A stretch of 64,000 nucleotides of DNA, taken from NCBI GenBank assembly GCA_947579605.1, contig OX388311.1:22632951-22696950 (forward strand), given 5' to 3'. Shown here piece by piece: positions 46,196 through 55,784 of this stretch (position 1 is the stretch's first letter; the number at the start of each line of letters is the position of its first letter). This DNA comes from Athripsodes cinereus (taxonomy: Eukaryota > Arthropoda > Insecta > Trichoptera > Leptoceridae). Both the position numbers and the translations under genes were made by a program. Below the pieces are notes generated by a model that made no database searches, was not told the origin of the DNA, and saw only the letters and a list, made by a program, of their open reading frames with translations.

Positions 46196-46410
46196 TACTA
46201 TACTATACCCTCACGCCGTGTCCCAAGTGGGGTAGGCAGAGAGAACGGAACGCCACACAGATCTATCTTTACACATTTCCTTCGCTTCCTCCACATTCAT
46301 ACAGTTTCTCATACACGCACGTCGGTTCCTCTTACTCAACACGCGGCCATCCTTGAGAATTTGATCCACGTGATCAAGCCACGTGGTTCTCGGACGCCCG
46401 CACTTTTCGC
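46195..46410 (-). pseudogene. LINE-A C-terminus, open reading frame retained
   Basis: The minus strand is open from about 46405 to the stop at 46211-46213 (65 codons): KCGRPRTTWLDHVDQILKDG, RVLSKRNRRACMRNCMNVEE, AKEMCKDRSVWRSVLSAYPT and WDTA. It includes the GRPRTTWLDH version of the GRPxxxWxD motif that the 35.2-kb copy has lost. The stop is followed at once by the GGGTATAGTATAGTAGT tail. This is the most informative LINE-A copy and the clearest match to the SINE-A 3' end. Confidence 0.9.
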
Positions 46411-46414
46411 ATTA

Positions 46415-47310
46415 CTAAATTTTTACACCTGCAACGATATTGAGAAAGTTACTCAACAGACATATCATCTGCACAACCAACAGATTGTGCTAACTCCCTT
46501 TGGAAAAAAAAAAGAAAAAGTGTTCTAATGTTTACGAATCGGCTTAAGCTGGTTCAAGTGCAATTCACTCATGGTAAACCTAGCCGATTTATGAGCATCA
46601 GAACACCTTTCCTGTTACCTACTAAAGGGAGCTTGCATAATTTTTTGCTTATGCAGATGAAGTCTGTTGATTAATATTCTAAGTAAGGAAGTTTTATTTA
46701 AATACGAATCAGGGTTTTATATAGTCTCAGGTATGCCTTTTAAATCTTACAGTACCTACGCTTATGTTGTGAAAGTAGAGAATGATGCGATATACCGATA
46801 TTATATTTTAAGAGATGTTTCTGAATAACCAATTGAGTTAATAATTCTGCTAAAGCTAAAAGTAGTGTCTTGTATACGAAACCCCAAAAGTATTATTGAT
46901 TCAATCTATTGGGCTATTTTTTAGGTAGGTATATCTTTACCCAAAATATTTTTTCAATACTTACATTTTTATCTTGTAGGTACCTTATTAATATAGTAAA
47001 ATGGTAACATTAAAATGTATATTTTTCACAAACATGGGTTTCTTTTTAACTAAATGTATTGTCATTATATAATCTAAAAAAAGAATTTAGCCCGTTTATA
47101 AACGTACATGTTTGTTTATATATGTTTTTAGAGTTGCCATTGGCAAAAGAAAAAGTAATGTCCTCTTTTTCAGTACTAACCAATGGAGCGGTTTATAACG
47201 AAATTATTAAAATCCATCTCGTTTACACAACTTTTTGCAAAATTTAATTCTTCAAAATGAAAAAACGCTCCAAGACTTACGAATAATGACTTTCGGTGTC
47301 CATATTCATT
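46415..47310. other. AT-rich stretch with no supported gene
   Basis: A GGCTATTTTTTAG|GTAGGT ratchet-like junction lies at 46924/46925; by itself it is weak. Otherwise nothing is supported. Confidence 0.45.
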
Positions 47311-47379
47311 ATGATTAAGGTGTTGTCCAATTTTGGCCTTTTATCATCTTCGCGTTGTACTTATATATAGTGAGTAAAA

Positions 47380-47470
47380 ATCCATCGGATTGGTCTGCAA
47401 CGTGTTTAGATTTTCTTCTCCATTCCTCCCTATTTTCAGTTAGTCTCTTTAGTTGTACGTTTTTCCTATG
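47380..47470 (-). pseudogene. LINE-E tail fragment
   Basis: The minus-strand frame contains VQLKRLTENREEWRRKSKHV and ADQSDGF, matching VELKRQAENREEWRRKSKLV-EDQSNGL at 4.8 kb. About 30 codons remain. Confidence 0.65.
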
Positions 47471-47474
47471 TTCA

Positions 47475-48235
47475 GTACAATAAAAAGAAAGTAAATATTC
47501 TTCTTCTTTGCTTTTGGGCAATTATATGTCACACAGTTCTTAACAAAAACATTAAAGTTTTTATAACACCAACTCATCAAATTTGTATGTGCAGTGACCA
47601 CTTTTTTTTTAAAGTTTATTTTTTTATTCAATTTTATTGTTATTTTGAAGATTTTTTCCAGAGACAAACGGAGTTTTAAGCTAGTTTTCAATATTGTATG
47701 TTATAGAAAGCCAATTCTCGTTAAATATTTTACTGCCTTTGGCATATTTTATTACAAGCACTTGTATTGTTTGGATTTTGGAACAAGTCCTAACTTTACT
47801 CAATGTACATCATTATAATTTTCATATTATAATGAAGTACATCGAAACATTTTTTGATTGTCTGCAATAATTGTATAACTTATGTTAAAAATAAAATTAA
47901 AGAGAAGCAATGATATCTAATTACTGAATAAAGTTCGTAACTTTTTGAACGACGCAGATTCGTGAGTAGACCCAAAAAACATGCTCATTCATGTTAGAAA
48001 AATCGTAAGAACTTCTCGAAAGGAAGGTGGTTTACTAAATAGTAGTTGTTGATTTATTCTTTATACAACAAAAAGGCTTACATAAAAAAACAAGTTAAAT
48101 TAAAAAATAAAATAATGATAATATCGAACGACAATATGCAATGGTTATAATACATTTATATCTGTATAAGAATTTCATATATATGAAGTTTATCTTTTTT
48201 TATGTAGGTATTCACTAAATTTGTTCTTTTTTATA
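47475..48235. other. AT-rich stretch with no supported gene
   Basis: Nothing supported. Confidence 0.5.
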
Positions 48236-48242
48236 TTTTCAG

Positions 48243-48440
48243 GAAGCAGCAGTGCTTATTCGATAAATTCGGGTAAACTTTCTTTCAAGTAATTGCTTTT
48301 CCTGGAGTACAATAAAGTAATAAAGAGTATTGGTATCAACCTTTCTTCTTTACAGCGACGTGTGAATCCAAGTAGATTGAGTATCTCATGTAGTTGTTGT
48401 ATTGTATCCTGTAAATTGATTAGTTTCTAGAATTGTAAAA
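48243..48440 (+). other. Splice-signal cluster, possible short exons
   Basis: GTTCTTTTTTATATTTTCAG ends at 48242. A 30-nt stretch then leads to a GTAAAC donor at 48273, and CCTTTCTTCTTTACAG supplies another strong acceptor near 48356, followed by a frame of about 24 codons to TAG. Joining the two stretches leaves no long open frame, so this is recorded as signals only. Confidence 0.2.
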
Positions 48441-48650
48441 TCGCTTGTGCTATCTGTGTGTTGTAAAAATATCAGAGCGTGAATTTACAGATTTCCTGAA
48501 TACATCCTATCTTATTTTTTTCCAAAAGATTTGTTTAGTGATAAAGTAAACCTTAAACTGAAGTAATCACTTGAATTTAATGTTTCAGTGTTAACATTGT
48601 GTAATTAATGTCGTGGAATTCCATTATGACTGTAAATATATATATTTTTT

Positions 48651-48873
48651 TTAATTAAAAACACTGTTTTTTCCCCCTTTATTTTTAATAAGTTTAACGT
48701 TTTCAAATCTAACCGTTTCATCTTCAGAACTTATCTAAACCTAAATTGTTCAGGGACTGTTGTGGTGAGAAACAATTTAGGTTTAGTTAAGTTCTGAAGA
48801 TGAAACAGTAAGATTTGAAAGCGTTTAACTCGTTAAAAATAAAAATTGAATATATAGTGTTTTTAAATTTTTA
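48651..48873. repeat. Foldback element FB2
   Basis: Arms of about 100 bp (48651-48750 and 48771-48873) pair imperfectly around a 20-base loop. Inner landmarks: CGTTTCATCTTCAGAACTT / AAGTTCTGAAGATGAAAC and CTAAACCTAAATTGTT / AACAATTTAGGTTTAG; outer landmark AAAACACTG / ATAGTGTTTTT. The right arm reads CTGAAGATG, then a short A/T stem, then TTTGAAAGCG, the same order as in the other foldbacks here. No open frame. Confidence 0.85.
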
Positions 48874-48924
48874 ATCTATATACAAAATATATATTTTACA
48901 GTAAATATTTCAAATTATTAACTA

Positions 48925-49145
48925 AGCATTGTTTTCTATTTCACAAAAGTGTATACAACGTATACTACTAACACCTTAAAAGCTTTCACCAACGAATCGG
49001 CATCATCGGATCTAAGAATAAAGCTATAACTAAGGAGAGAAGTTTTAGTTCAGTTCTGATGATGTCAATCCGTTGATGAAAGCGCTAGGCGTGTTGGTGG
49101 TACACGATGTATTCACTATGTGAAATAGTTAACAGTGTTTTTTTT
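48925..49145. repeat. Foldback element FB3
   Basis: The left half (GTTTTCTATTTCACAAAAGT, CTACTAACACCTTAAAAGCT, TTCACCAACGAATCGGCATC) and the right half (GATGTCAATCCGTTGATGAA, AGCGCTAGGCGTGTTGGTGG, TATGTGAAATAGTTAACAGT) are inverted with about a quarter of positions different. The right arm reads CTGATGATG TCAA TCCG TTGA TGAAAGCG. It lies only about 50 bp from FB2, in a cluster. Confidence 0.8.
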
Positions 49146-49149
49146 TTAT

Positions 49150-50135
49150 TATTTAAAGTTATTTTTAATAATCTTTTTATTTAAATGATATATCTAGGTT
49201 TTTGTTATAAACCCACTTATTACACTAAATACTTTTTTGATTCTGTACTCATTAGGTTTTCAAGCTTTGAGTCTGACAATATTTATTTGACGTAGGTATT
49301 TCTGGAAATTAATTATAGAGCTTATACCTCATTTTTAATTCCAATAGTTGCCTTTTAAGCTATAAACCTATATGGTATAAATTAGTAATGCAGTACTTAT
49401 TTTCTCTGAAAACATGTTCGGAAATGAATAATATTTTTAAGCTGTCTCATTCTATAACATTTAAAAAGCCAATATTCTCCTTACTAATAATACTTAAATA
49501 CTGAATGTTCTATACACCTGGTGAAACCATAAATGTATTTTGTGGCAAAATTTGTTTAGCTGCATTACCATTTTTTTCTCTGAATATCTAATCTATACAA
49601 TATAATATATTTGATGTACACTTTATAAGATTACTTAAAATTATAATATACGTCATATCCTTGTAATTATTTGTTGTATTAGAAGTTTATATTTTTAACA
49701 AATTTATTTAATACTATTTTACTAGATAGCAAGTTGTCTATAAAAATAATGAATAAAGATAAAAAAGAGGTATATATTCTTCGTGTACTTGTTTCCAAAA
49801 CGATCAATGTTTTTGCTCGTCATTTATGACCTTATTATGAAGTCTAGTACGTTTTGCAAATTAAATTAAATTATATTATTTTGAAATGTGTTATTCATTT
49901 ATCATATTAATTTTTATATCTTTCAATTCAGAGAGTATAATATTATGAAATATATATTGGGTGATTTACATTTATATCCACTACTTATACCTAAATAACG
50001 ATGGAACGATCCTTCATTATGATTAAATTTACAGTACATAGATACATCAATGACCGTATTAGATTTTATTTACTAGCCAATTCAGGGTTAGTTTGGTACT
50101 TATACGCCTCTCCTCCTTTCTCATACTGATTAAAG
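49150..50135. other. AT-rich stretch with no supported gene
   Basis: Nothing supported. Confidence 0.5.
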
Positions 50136-50144
50136 TTTTAGAAC

Positions 50145-50245
50145 CAGAGGCTCTCAACCTTATTTTGACCAGTGCTCACTTTGTGAGATTATCAAAAGTT
50201 AATGCCCCATAAGAGCGTATTATCTAAGGCATCAGCAGCTTTGCT
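50145..50245. mobile_element. hAT-like terminal sequence
   Basis: CAGAGGCTCTCAACCTTATT and TTGACCAGTGCTCACTTTG match the style of hAT non-autonomous ends (CAGWGGTTCTCAACCTT...GACC). The opposite inverted end was not found within the following kilobase. Confidence 0.35.
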
Positions 50246-50819
50246 TTGTCAGTAAAAATATTTAAAACTTATTAACGGTTATTTTAAACTTCAGAACTTT
50301 TTTGTTACTAATTTGTTTTTTTTTTGCAAAAAATGTCCTAAAGTTACAAGATCACATCATTCAAACTAAAATTTGGACCCCTGACAAGCTCTGCAAATCT
50401 AAATGTTAAATGTAAAATTTGAAAGTAAGAAATTCAGGCATTGTTATCTGGTTGTCGTAAAATTTGTAATTAACATTTAATACACAACTTAATCGCTGTC
50501 ATTTTAATACTAAATTTGCTTACGAATAGGATTGAATTGATAATATAAATTCGTACGACGCGGCATTTCTCAGGCTAATGACTTCAATAACAACTTTTAA
50601 TTGAAGCTAAAAAGATATAAGCATTCAGTAGAGTTGTATAATACTTACTGTTGTTGTCATATATTATTTTGCACGTACGAAGAGCTTGATGTAACAATAG
50701 TTTTAAATCTATTTGCTGACGTATGCTTAAAGACCTATTCACAAAAAAATATGACAATATCATTGATTTTGCTGAGTCCTTCTGAATTAATTATTTATTT
50801 TTAATGTTGTCATAATGTT

Positions 50820-51060
50820 TTTTTTATGGCTTCTATTTGATTTTATTATACTAATTATATTTATTAAATTTTAATTATTGATCTATTTATATTTTGTATA
50901 TATTAATTTATTTATATTGTTTTCGATTATGCATTATTATTTTATGTCTTTCTGTCTCGTTTGAATTAACTTTTATGTGCTTTTTGTGTCTGTCATATAT
51001 TATTTTTATACATGTAAAAGGCTAACGCCGTATGTTGGAATAAATAAAATAAAATAAAAA
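50820..51060 (+). repeat. Possible LINE 3' UTR with A-rich tail
   Basis: A T-rich stretch leads to GTAAAAGGCTAACGCCGTAT, GTTGGAATAAATAAAATAAAA. An AATAAA-rich end after a short GC-containing motif is common at LINE 3' ends. No coding frame. Confidence 0.3.
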
Positions 51061-51164
51061 TATCACATTAACTCAGAAAAAAACATCAGTGTTAATAAAA
51101 AAATTGTTCAAATTATATTTTACCTCAAAGAGTGTGACTTGAAAGGTGGTGTTTTGAGAAAAAT

Positions 51165-51276
51165 GAATATTGAAAAACTACGACATTATTAATCCCACAT
51201 GATGGTGGCAGACCCCACCATCATGTGGGATTAATAATTGCCCAGGGAGAGAGAGAGAGAATATTGAAAAACTACG
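51165..51276. repeat. Perfect 24-bp hairpin between 18-bp direct repeats
   Basis: ATTATTAATCCCACATGATG(GTGG) at 51185-51208 and its exact reverse complement at 51215-51238 flank a 6-base loop (CAGACC). GAATATTGAAAAACTACG occurs just before (51165-51182) and again just after (51259-51276) the hairpin, with an AG run between. Confidence 0.95.
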
Positions 51277-51279
51277 GTA

Positions 51280-52245
51280 GTTTATACATATTGTAGTAAT
51301 GTATGACAATAGATGGACAAAGAAAATACACATAGGTACATCACCGAAGAAACATTTAAATACCTTCCTAAAGACCGAGCATCAAGATCATGTCGACTTG
51401 AGGATGGACACGAGTCTAAAATAGTAAACGGTTGACAAGTGTTTGGTAGAATAGGTTAGTATTTGTTAAATCACTGATTGGATTGGAGGTGTATAATTTA
51501 TAACATGTGTGAATTGGAAAAGTAGAGAATTGTATATTGAATACCGTCACGAACATGTGTGAATGGACTTTAACCGAGCATACGATATTGTAGCAATCCT
51601 GCTCAGTACAACTTCGCTTCTCATTAGGAGTTTGAGGTTTCATTAGTAAACTTTAAGCAAGTTATATACCAGAGGGCCAAGAAAAGCGGCATGTTCAATT
51701 TCAGTAAATATTTACTTTACCAACGTGTATATTGAATTAAAGAGCATAATATTTCTAGTTCCAAAGTACGTTACAAGTACCATACACCTATGATTTCCAA
51801 TGTCAAGTAAACTCATTTGTTGCAATATGTTTTACATGGCGTGTAACATTACAATATAATTTTCTAAACCATTTCGGTATTACTCGTCTTATTTTACACT
51901 ATTTGTTAACTTCATACGTATACGTATTTGTAAGACAACTGGGTTCAGGCGAAAATCACCAAGAAAGAGACTACGATTCTGACTAAGTTTGCTATGAGCA
52001 ATGTAAATATTAACAAAGAAAAGTTGTTTCTTTTTGAAAGATCCTGACAGTATGACCTACTTTTTTCATAATATTTGTACATCTTTCTTATGATAGTGAT
52101 ATCGCAATATTAGGAAAGTAGAGTGAAAAGGTAACTCAAATAGTAAGTAAAAAAATGTTTTTTTTTTATTGAAGAAACTTGTTTACCATCAATCTTTCAG
52201 GGACAAGTGCCTAAGGGTGATTAGAATAGTAAATAAAAGCAGATT
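51280..52245. other. AT-rich stretch with no supported gene
   Basis: Nothing supported. Confidence 0.5.
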
Positions 52246-52296
52246 TGACTGAACCAGCTTACCTGGCTCACCTGTATACTATATTCAAATGGTATC

Positions 52297-52500
52297 ATCA
52301 TCAGCCTATTTTCGTCTATCATCTGGAGCCGACTCCCTGAGAACCTTCGCAAAAACCAATTAATAACAACGTTCAGATGCAAATTGAAGACATCGTTTGA
52401 GAAGTTTAGTATGATCCATTTAACGGCGCTGAATAAATCATCCGACAAACATGTTGATTTTTCGGTGCAATAAAGATTTTTATTATTATTATTCACACAT
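52297..52500 (+). pseudogene. CR1/Jockey-like LINE C-terminal remnant
   Basis: A short open frame reaching the stop at 52471 contains SSIIWSRLPENLRKNQLITT and FRCKLKTSFEKFS. The WNxLPxxLRxxxxxxxFxxxLKxxL pattern is the hallmark of the end of CR1/L2/Jockey-type reverse transcriptases. It is followed by GCAATAAAG and a (TTA)n tail (TTTTTATTATTATTATTC). The longer minus-strand frame over the same bases (52221-52574) is a shadow. Only about 60 codons survive. Confidence 0.7.
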
Positions 52501-52504
52501 ACAT

Positions 52505-53030
52505 TTGTGAAAACAAAAATGAAAATGTCACGTTTTTTGTAAAAATATACAATTCTTAGTTTCTTTAAATGCATTCATTATGAGAGTTCATTTATGAAAG
52601 AGATGTGATACTATTCCTCTAACCGATACTTCTTTTTTCTTTAGTGTGTGAATAAGGCAAAAGTAGTTAACAAAGGTAGGAGTATTGTAAAATAATGTTA
52701 GACTAGCTCAAGAATTTCCTTCACATTGTTGAAGTTCATAAGAGCTTAGCTCTAACTTTTTACAAAATGCATCCTTCACTAATATTAAGAGTTGGTTCAA
52801 AGTAGATAGTTTGTAATAGAAAGAGAATATTACTGAAATTAACTCCAGAAACTTTGCTTTCACAAAATGTACTCCAACGAGAAAATTCATATATACTAAC
52901 GATAACACAAGAAAGCGAATGAATTGTATTTCAATTTTTATGAATTCCAGGGACAAACTGATTGTATTTAGCACTCATTGATTGATTTCTTAATCCTAAT
53001 TTATCATAAGAATAAATTAATTATAACAGA
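52505..53030. other. AT-rich stretch with no supported gene
   Basis: Nothing supported. Confidence 0.5.
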
Positions 53031-53039
53031 ATAAGTGCA

Positions 53040-53170
53040 TATGATCTAGAGTTTGTGTGTTCATATTGTGAAAAGACATTTTAAACATATTTGATATTAA
53101 CAAAAACACTGAGTAACAAATCAATAGTGAAAAGTATAAAGTGTTTTTTTTTAATACCAAATATGAATAA
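53040..53170. repeat. FB1-family foldback, deleted copy
   Basis: ATGATCTAGAGTTTGTGTGT, TCATATTGTGAAAAGACATT, TTAAACATATTTGATATTAA and CAAAAACACTGAG match the leader and outer arm of FB1. The centre is missing, and a short piece of the opposite outer arm (TAGTGAAAAGTATAAAGTGT) follows directly. Confidence 0.8.
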
Positions 53171-53174
53171 TAAG

Positions 53175-53705
53175 TGCATATTCGTGAAGTATTTCTATAC
53201 TTTTTAATTTAAATCAACACATTTTTTTTTTCAAAATCATATATTATTTATAATTTTATATTAAAATTTAAAACTTGTACCATATACGTTTTTTATCTGT
53301 AAGTATCACTTCCTTTCAATATAATGTTTTCAACATCATATCAGAACGGTGAACTAGGTACTTGTTCCGTATATGCAACATCAAAATTTTATGATAGTTA
53401 CATATTGAATCTGACGTATTGGATAATATTTTTTGTCATAAGCCATGTCCATACTTCTCGTCGAACATAGGTAACAACAAGTACCTACCTACTTTCTCAC
53501 TTTTATTATCTTTGTCTTTAGAGAAAAGAAATGAGAAAAAAAGTTCATTGCCGTCTTTTTTCTTTCCTACACAGACGGAGTAGAAGAAAGAGGGGTAGAA
53601 GCCTTCATTCGCATCGGTCAGATATTATGCATAGATTCCAATTACCAACTTACACTTATATCTATATATTTTAAAATGTCATATGTTTGTGTGATTATGT
53701 TTCAA
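53175..53705. other. AT-rich stretch with no supported gene
   Basis: Nothing supported. Confidence 0.5.
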
Positions 53706-53710
53706 TCGAA

Positions 53711-54110
53711 TGATCTAGAGTTTGTGTGTTCATATTGTGAAAAGACATTTTAAACATATTTGATATTAACAAAAACACTGTTTACTTTTCACAATTGATT
53801 TATTACTCGAGTACTTTCGTCAATTTATCTTGATAAAGTTGATATTTTCAACCGACGGTACTTGGTGGAAATTCATGTTGAATTAATTAAAATAAAACAC
53901 TTATTTGTAGTATATCCACGGTGACTTTTTATTGGACGCGAGCCGGCTTTCAAGAGCTTCCGCTCTCATCATCAGGCTGGCGAAAAGATGATGAGAGCGG
54001 AAGCTCTTGAAAGCCGGCTCGCGTCCAATAAAAAGTCACCGTGGATATACTACAAATAAGTGTTTTATTTTAATTAAGTTATCTTGACATTTTCAAGAGA
54101 ACATTCAATC
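53711..54110. repeat. FB1-family foldback interrupted by another foldback
   Basis: The leader ATGATCTAGAGTTTGTGTGT and left arm (TTTACTTTTCACAATTGATT, CTTTCGTCAATTTATCTTGA) are FB1-like. After 53880 the sequence is replaced by the perfect foldback at 53883-54077, and FB1-like sequence (TTATCTTGACATTTTCAAGA) resumes at 54079. The right arm of the host copy is mostly absent. Confidence 0.75.
53883..54077. repeat. Perfect foldback: two identical 91-bp inverted arms
   Basis: 53883-53973 and 53987-54077 are exact reverse complements over 91 bp with a 13-base loop (AGGCTGGCGAAAA). The arms begin TTAATTAAAATAAAACACTT and contain GGTGACTTTTTATTGGACGC, GAGCCGGCTTTCAAGAGCTT and CCGCTCTCATCATC. Read on the minus strand from the loop: CTGATGATG AGAGC GGAA GCTCT TGAAAGCC. 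With no mismatch between the arms it must be recent or maintained by conversion. No coding capacity. Confidence 0.98.
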
Positions 54111-54114
54111 GTGT

Positions 54115-54655
54115 TAATATTTTACTCAACAAATACAAAGAAACAGTGTTCAAAGCTATAAAAATTACTTTAAAAATTAAGGGAATATAATAAGAAAACA
54201 GCCGTTGTAGACACAGTATGTTCGTTATATTTATGAAAGTAAGTTGCTAGAATGGCGAGATTCATGTTGACACGATATTCTGCTAACGGATATTACCAGT
54301 ACGTTTATTTCCTTCATATGCAAATAGGATTCTAAATCAGTTCCGTACTTAGACTTTTAAGTATTGTGAAGTCAACAGCAATAATTAAAAGATCCTTTTT
54401 GAGCCCGTTTCAAAATTTAAGTATGTAATTTCAGGAAAAACTTATATTTATTTTTAGTAGGTATGTAATTATAAAAACCATAATGACTGCTTTATAATTA
54501 GATTTTCCAAAAAATAGAGTATATATTTTTTTTTACAAATTTTTATGAAAATTGGGTGGAGAAGATAATAACTAAATTATTTCGTTAATCATCACAAAAC
54601 AATGTATTTTTTTATTGTTTTTTAAAATGATTTGGTGTGATTGCCCAAACGCTGC
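54115..54655. other. AT-rich stretch with no supported gene
   Basis: Nothing supported. Confidence 0.5.
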
Positions 54656-54664
54656 GATAAGATA

Positions 54665-54714
54665 AACTCCCTGTCGAATCCGCACAATGTCTTGTGCGGA
54701 ATCGATAGGGAGTT
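54665..54714. repeat. 23-bp hairpin with 4-base loop
   Basis: AACTCCCTGTCGAATCCGCA(CAA) and TTGTGCGGAATCGATAGGGA(GTT) pair with two mismatches around TGTC. It is GC-richer than its surroundings. Confidence 0.9.
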
Positions 54715-54734
54715 GCGCACTCTAATATATATGT

Positions 54735-54870
54735 ATACTATACTATACTATCCCACAAGTTGGGTAATCAAATCAGCAGACCTAAAAAACATGCAAACTG
54801 CCCTCTCCTTGCCAATTCAAAATAATTAGGACAATCAGGATGGGTGACAAATGTCATAACATTTATACAG
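54735..54870 (-). repeat. SINE-A fragment (3' half)
   Basis: TATACTATACTATCCCACAA, GTTGGGTAATCAAATCAGCA, CATGCAAACTGCCCTCTCCT, GCCAATTCAAAATAATTAGG, CAATCAGGATGGGTGACAAA. It retains the LINE-like tail end and the TACTATACTATA flank. Confidence 0.75.
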
Positions 54871-54951
54871 TACACAATATCGCAACCGGGCGTCTTGGCA
54901 TAATTGAGTTCTTAAGCGCCGCTCGAGTCAGCGCAAACTTAGCCTTGGAAT

Positions 54952-55004
54952 ATTCTATTCCTCTTAAGACTCTCCACTCGTTTGCGAGTAATTTAGTAGC
55001 CTAA
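54952..55004 (-). repeat. Short interspersed repeat B, copy 3
   Basis: The + strand reads ATTCTATTCCTCTTAAGACT, CTCCACTCGTTTGCGAGTAA, TTTAGTAGCC, the reverse complement of the 26.9-kb copy. Confidence 0.55.
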
Positions 55005-55304
55005 GAAAAATACCGGAGAAATAATCATATTTTTTTCGTCTGTAAGTTTCAATAAATTATTTTATACAATCTCCTATCTGGATCTGTTTGTAATATTATT
55101 TTACGAATGCGAGAAGGAGACTAATATTGAAGATGATAAAAGTCAACAATTATTTGCAGTGACATTGTTTGCGTTTACTGAAAATATGAATTTTATAATG
55201 CACTTGCAGTAAACATAGGAAAATTAAAAGTCGTCGTTATAAATTATTTTTTTCAGCAAACTTAAACACTACAAAAAGAACATAAAATACCAATCGTTTT
55301 TAAC

Positions 55305-55505
55305 CTGGATATGTAGGAGAATGTCCAATGAAAGTTCATTTGGTTTTTTCGTTCAGACGTTCCAACGAAATACAACGTTCCTATGATAAAAACATCAGAT
55401 CATTGGGTAATGTAAAGAATGTAAAGAAAATGATGACATAATTACCGCAGAATCGCTTTAAATAGCTTGTGCTTCCAAAGGAGCATTAAAGGCGAAAAAA
55501 GAATC
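55305..55505 (+). pseudogene. LINE-C fragment, strongly decayed
   Basis: AGGAGAATGTCCAATGAAAG, TTCGTTCAGACGTTCCAACG, ACAACGTTCCTATGATAAAA and TTGTGCTTCCAAAGGAGCAT match in order the RMPNDSW, FRPQGFRRPG, HRSYDN and ALCSREER coding segments of the 18.7-kb copy. There are many stops and indels; this is among the oldest copies. Confidence 0.6.
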
Positions 55506-55509
55506 CTTT

Positions 55510-55780
55510 AGAACTGTGGATAAATCACGATTTAATTGTTAAAGTAAAAGCTTCGTATTATTTTCCTTGAAATCTTTAAGATTAATATCTCGTTAATGAT
55601 TCCATCGTTTTCTTAATTAACATTTTCACCTATTTTATGAAATTGTCTCGAATGATGTAAGTCTGAACTTAATAGCGATATTAACAAAATAAGAATATTT
55701 TAATAATAGTACGATCTTATAATTATTTATGTGAGCAGAATAGTGAAATACTTTTAGAGATTAGATAAGTGGACTTTGGT
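55510..55780. other. AT-rich stretch with no supported gene
   Basis: Nothing supported. Confidence 0.5.
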
Positions 55781-55784
55781 GGGT

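Noticed and set aside
52221..52574. 117-codon minus-strand frame
   Set aside because: It lies antisense to the CR1/Jockey-like remnant whose WSRLPENLR motif is on the + strand.
53883..54077. Active hammerhead ribozyme
   Set aside because: The CTGATGA and GAAA boxes are present, but two extra bases follow CTGATGA before the stem and no cleavage site could be placed. Only a resemblance is reported.
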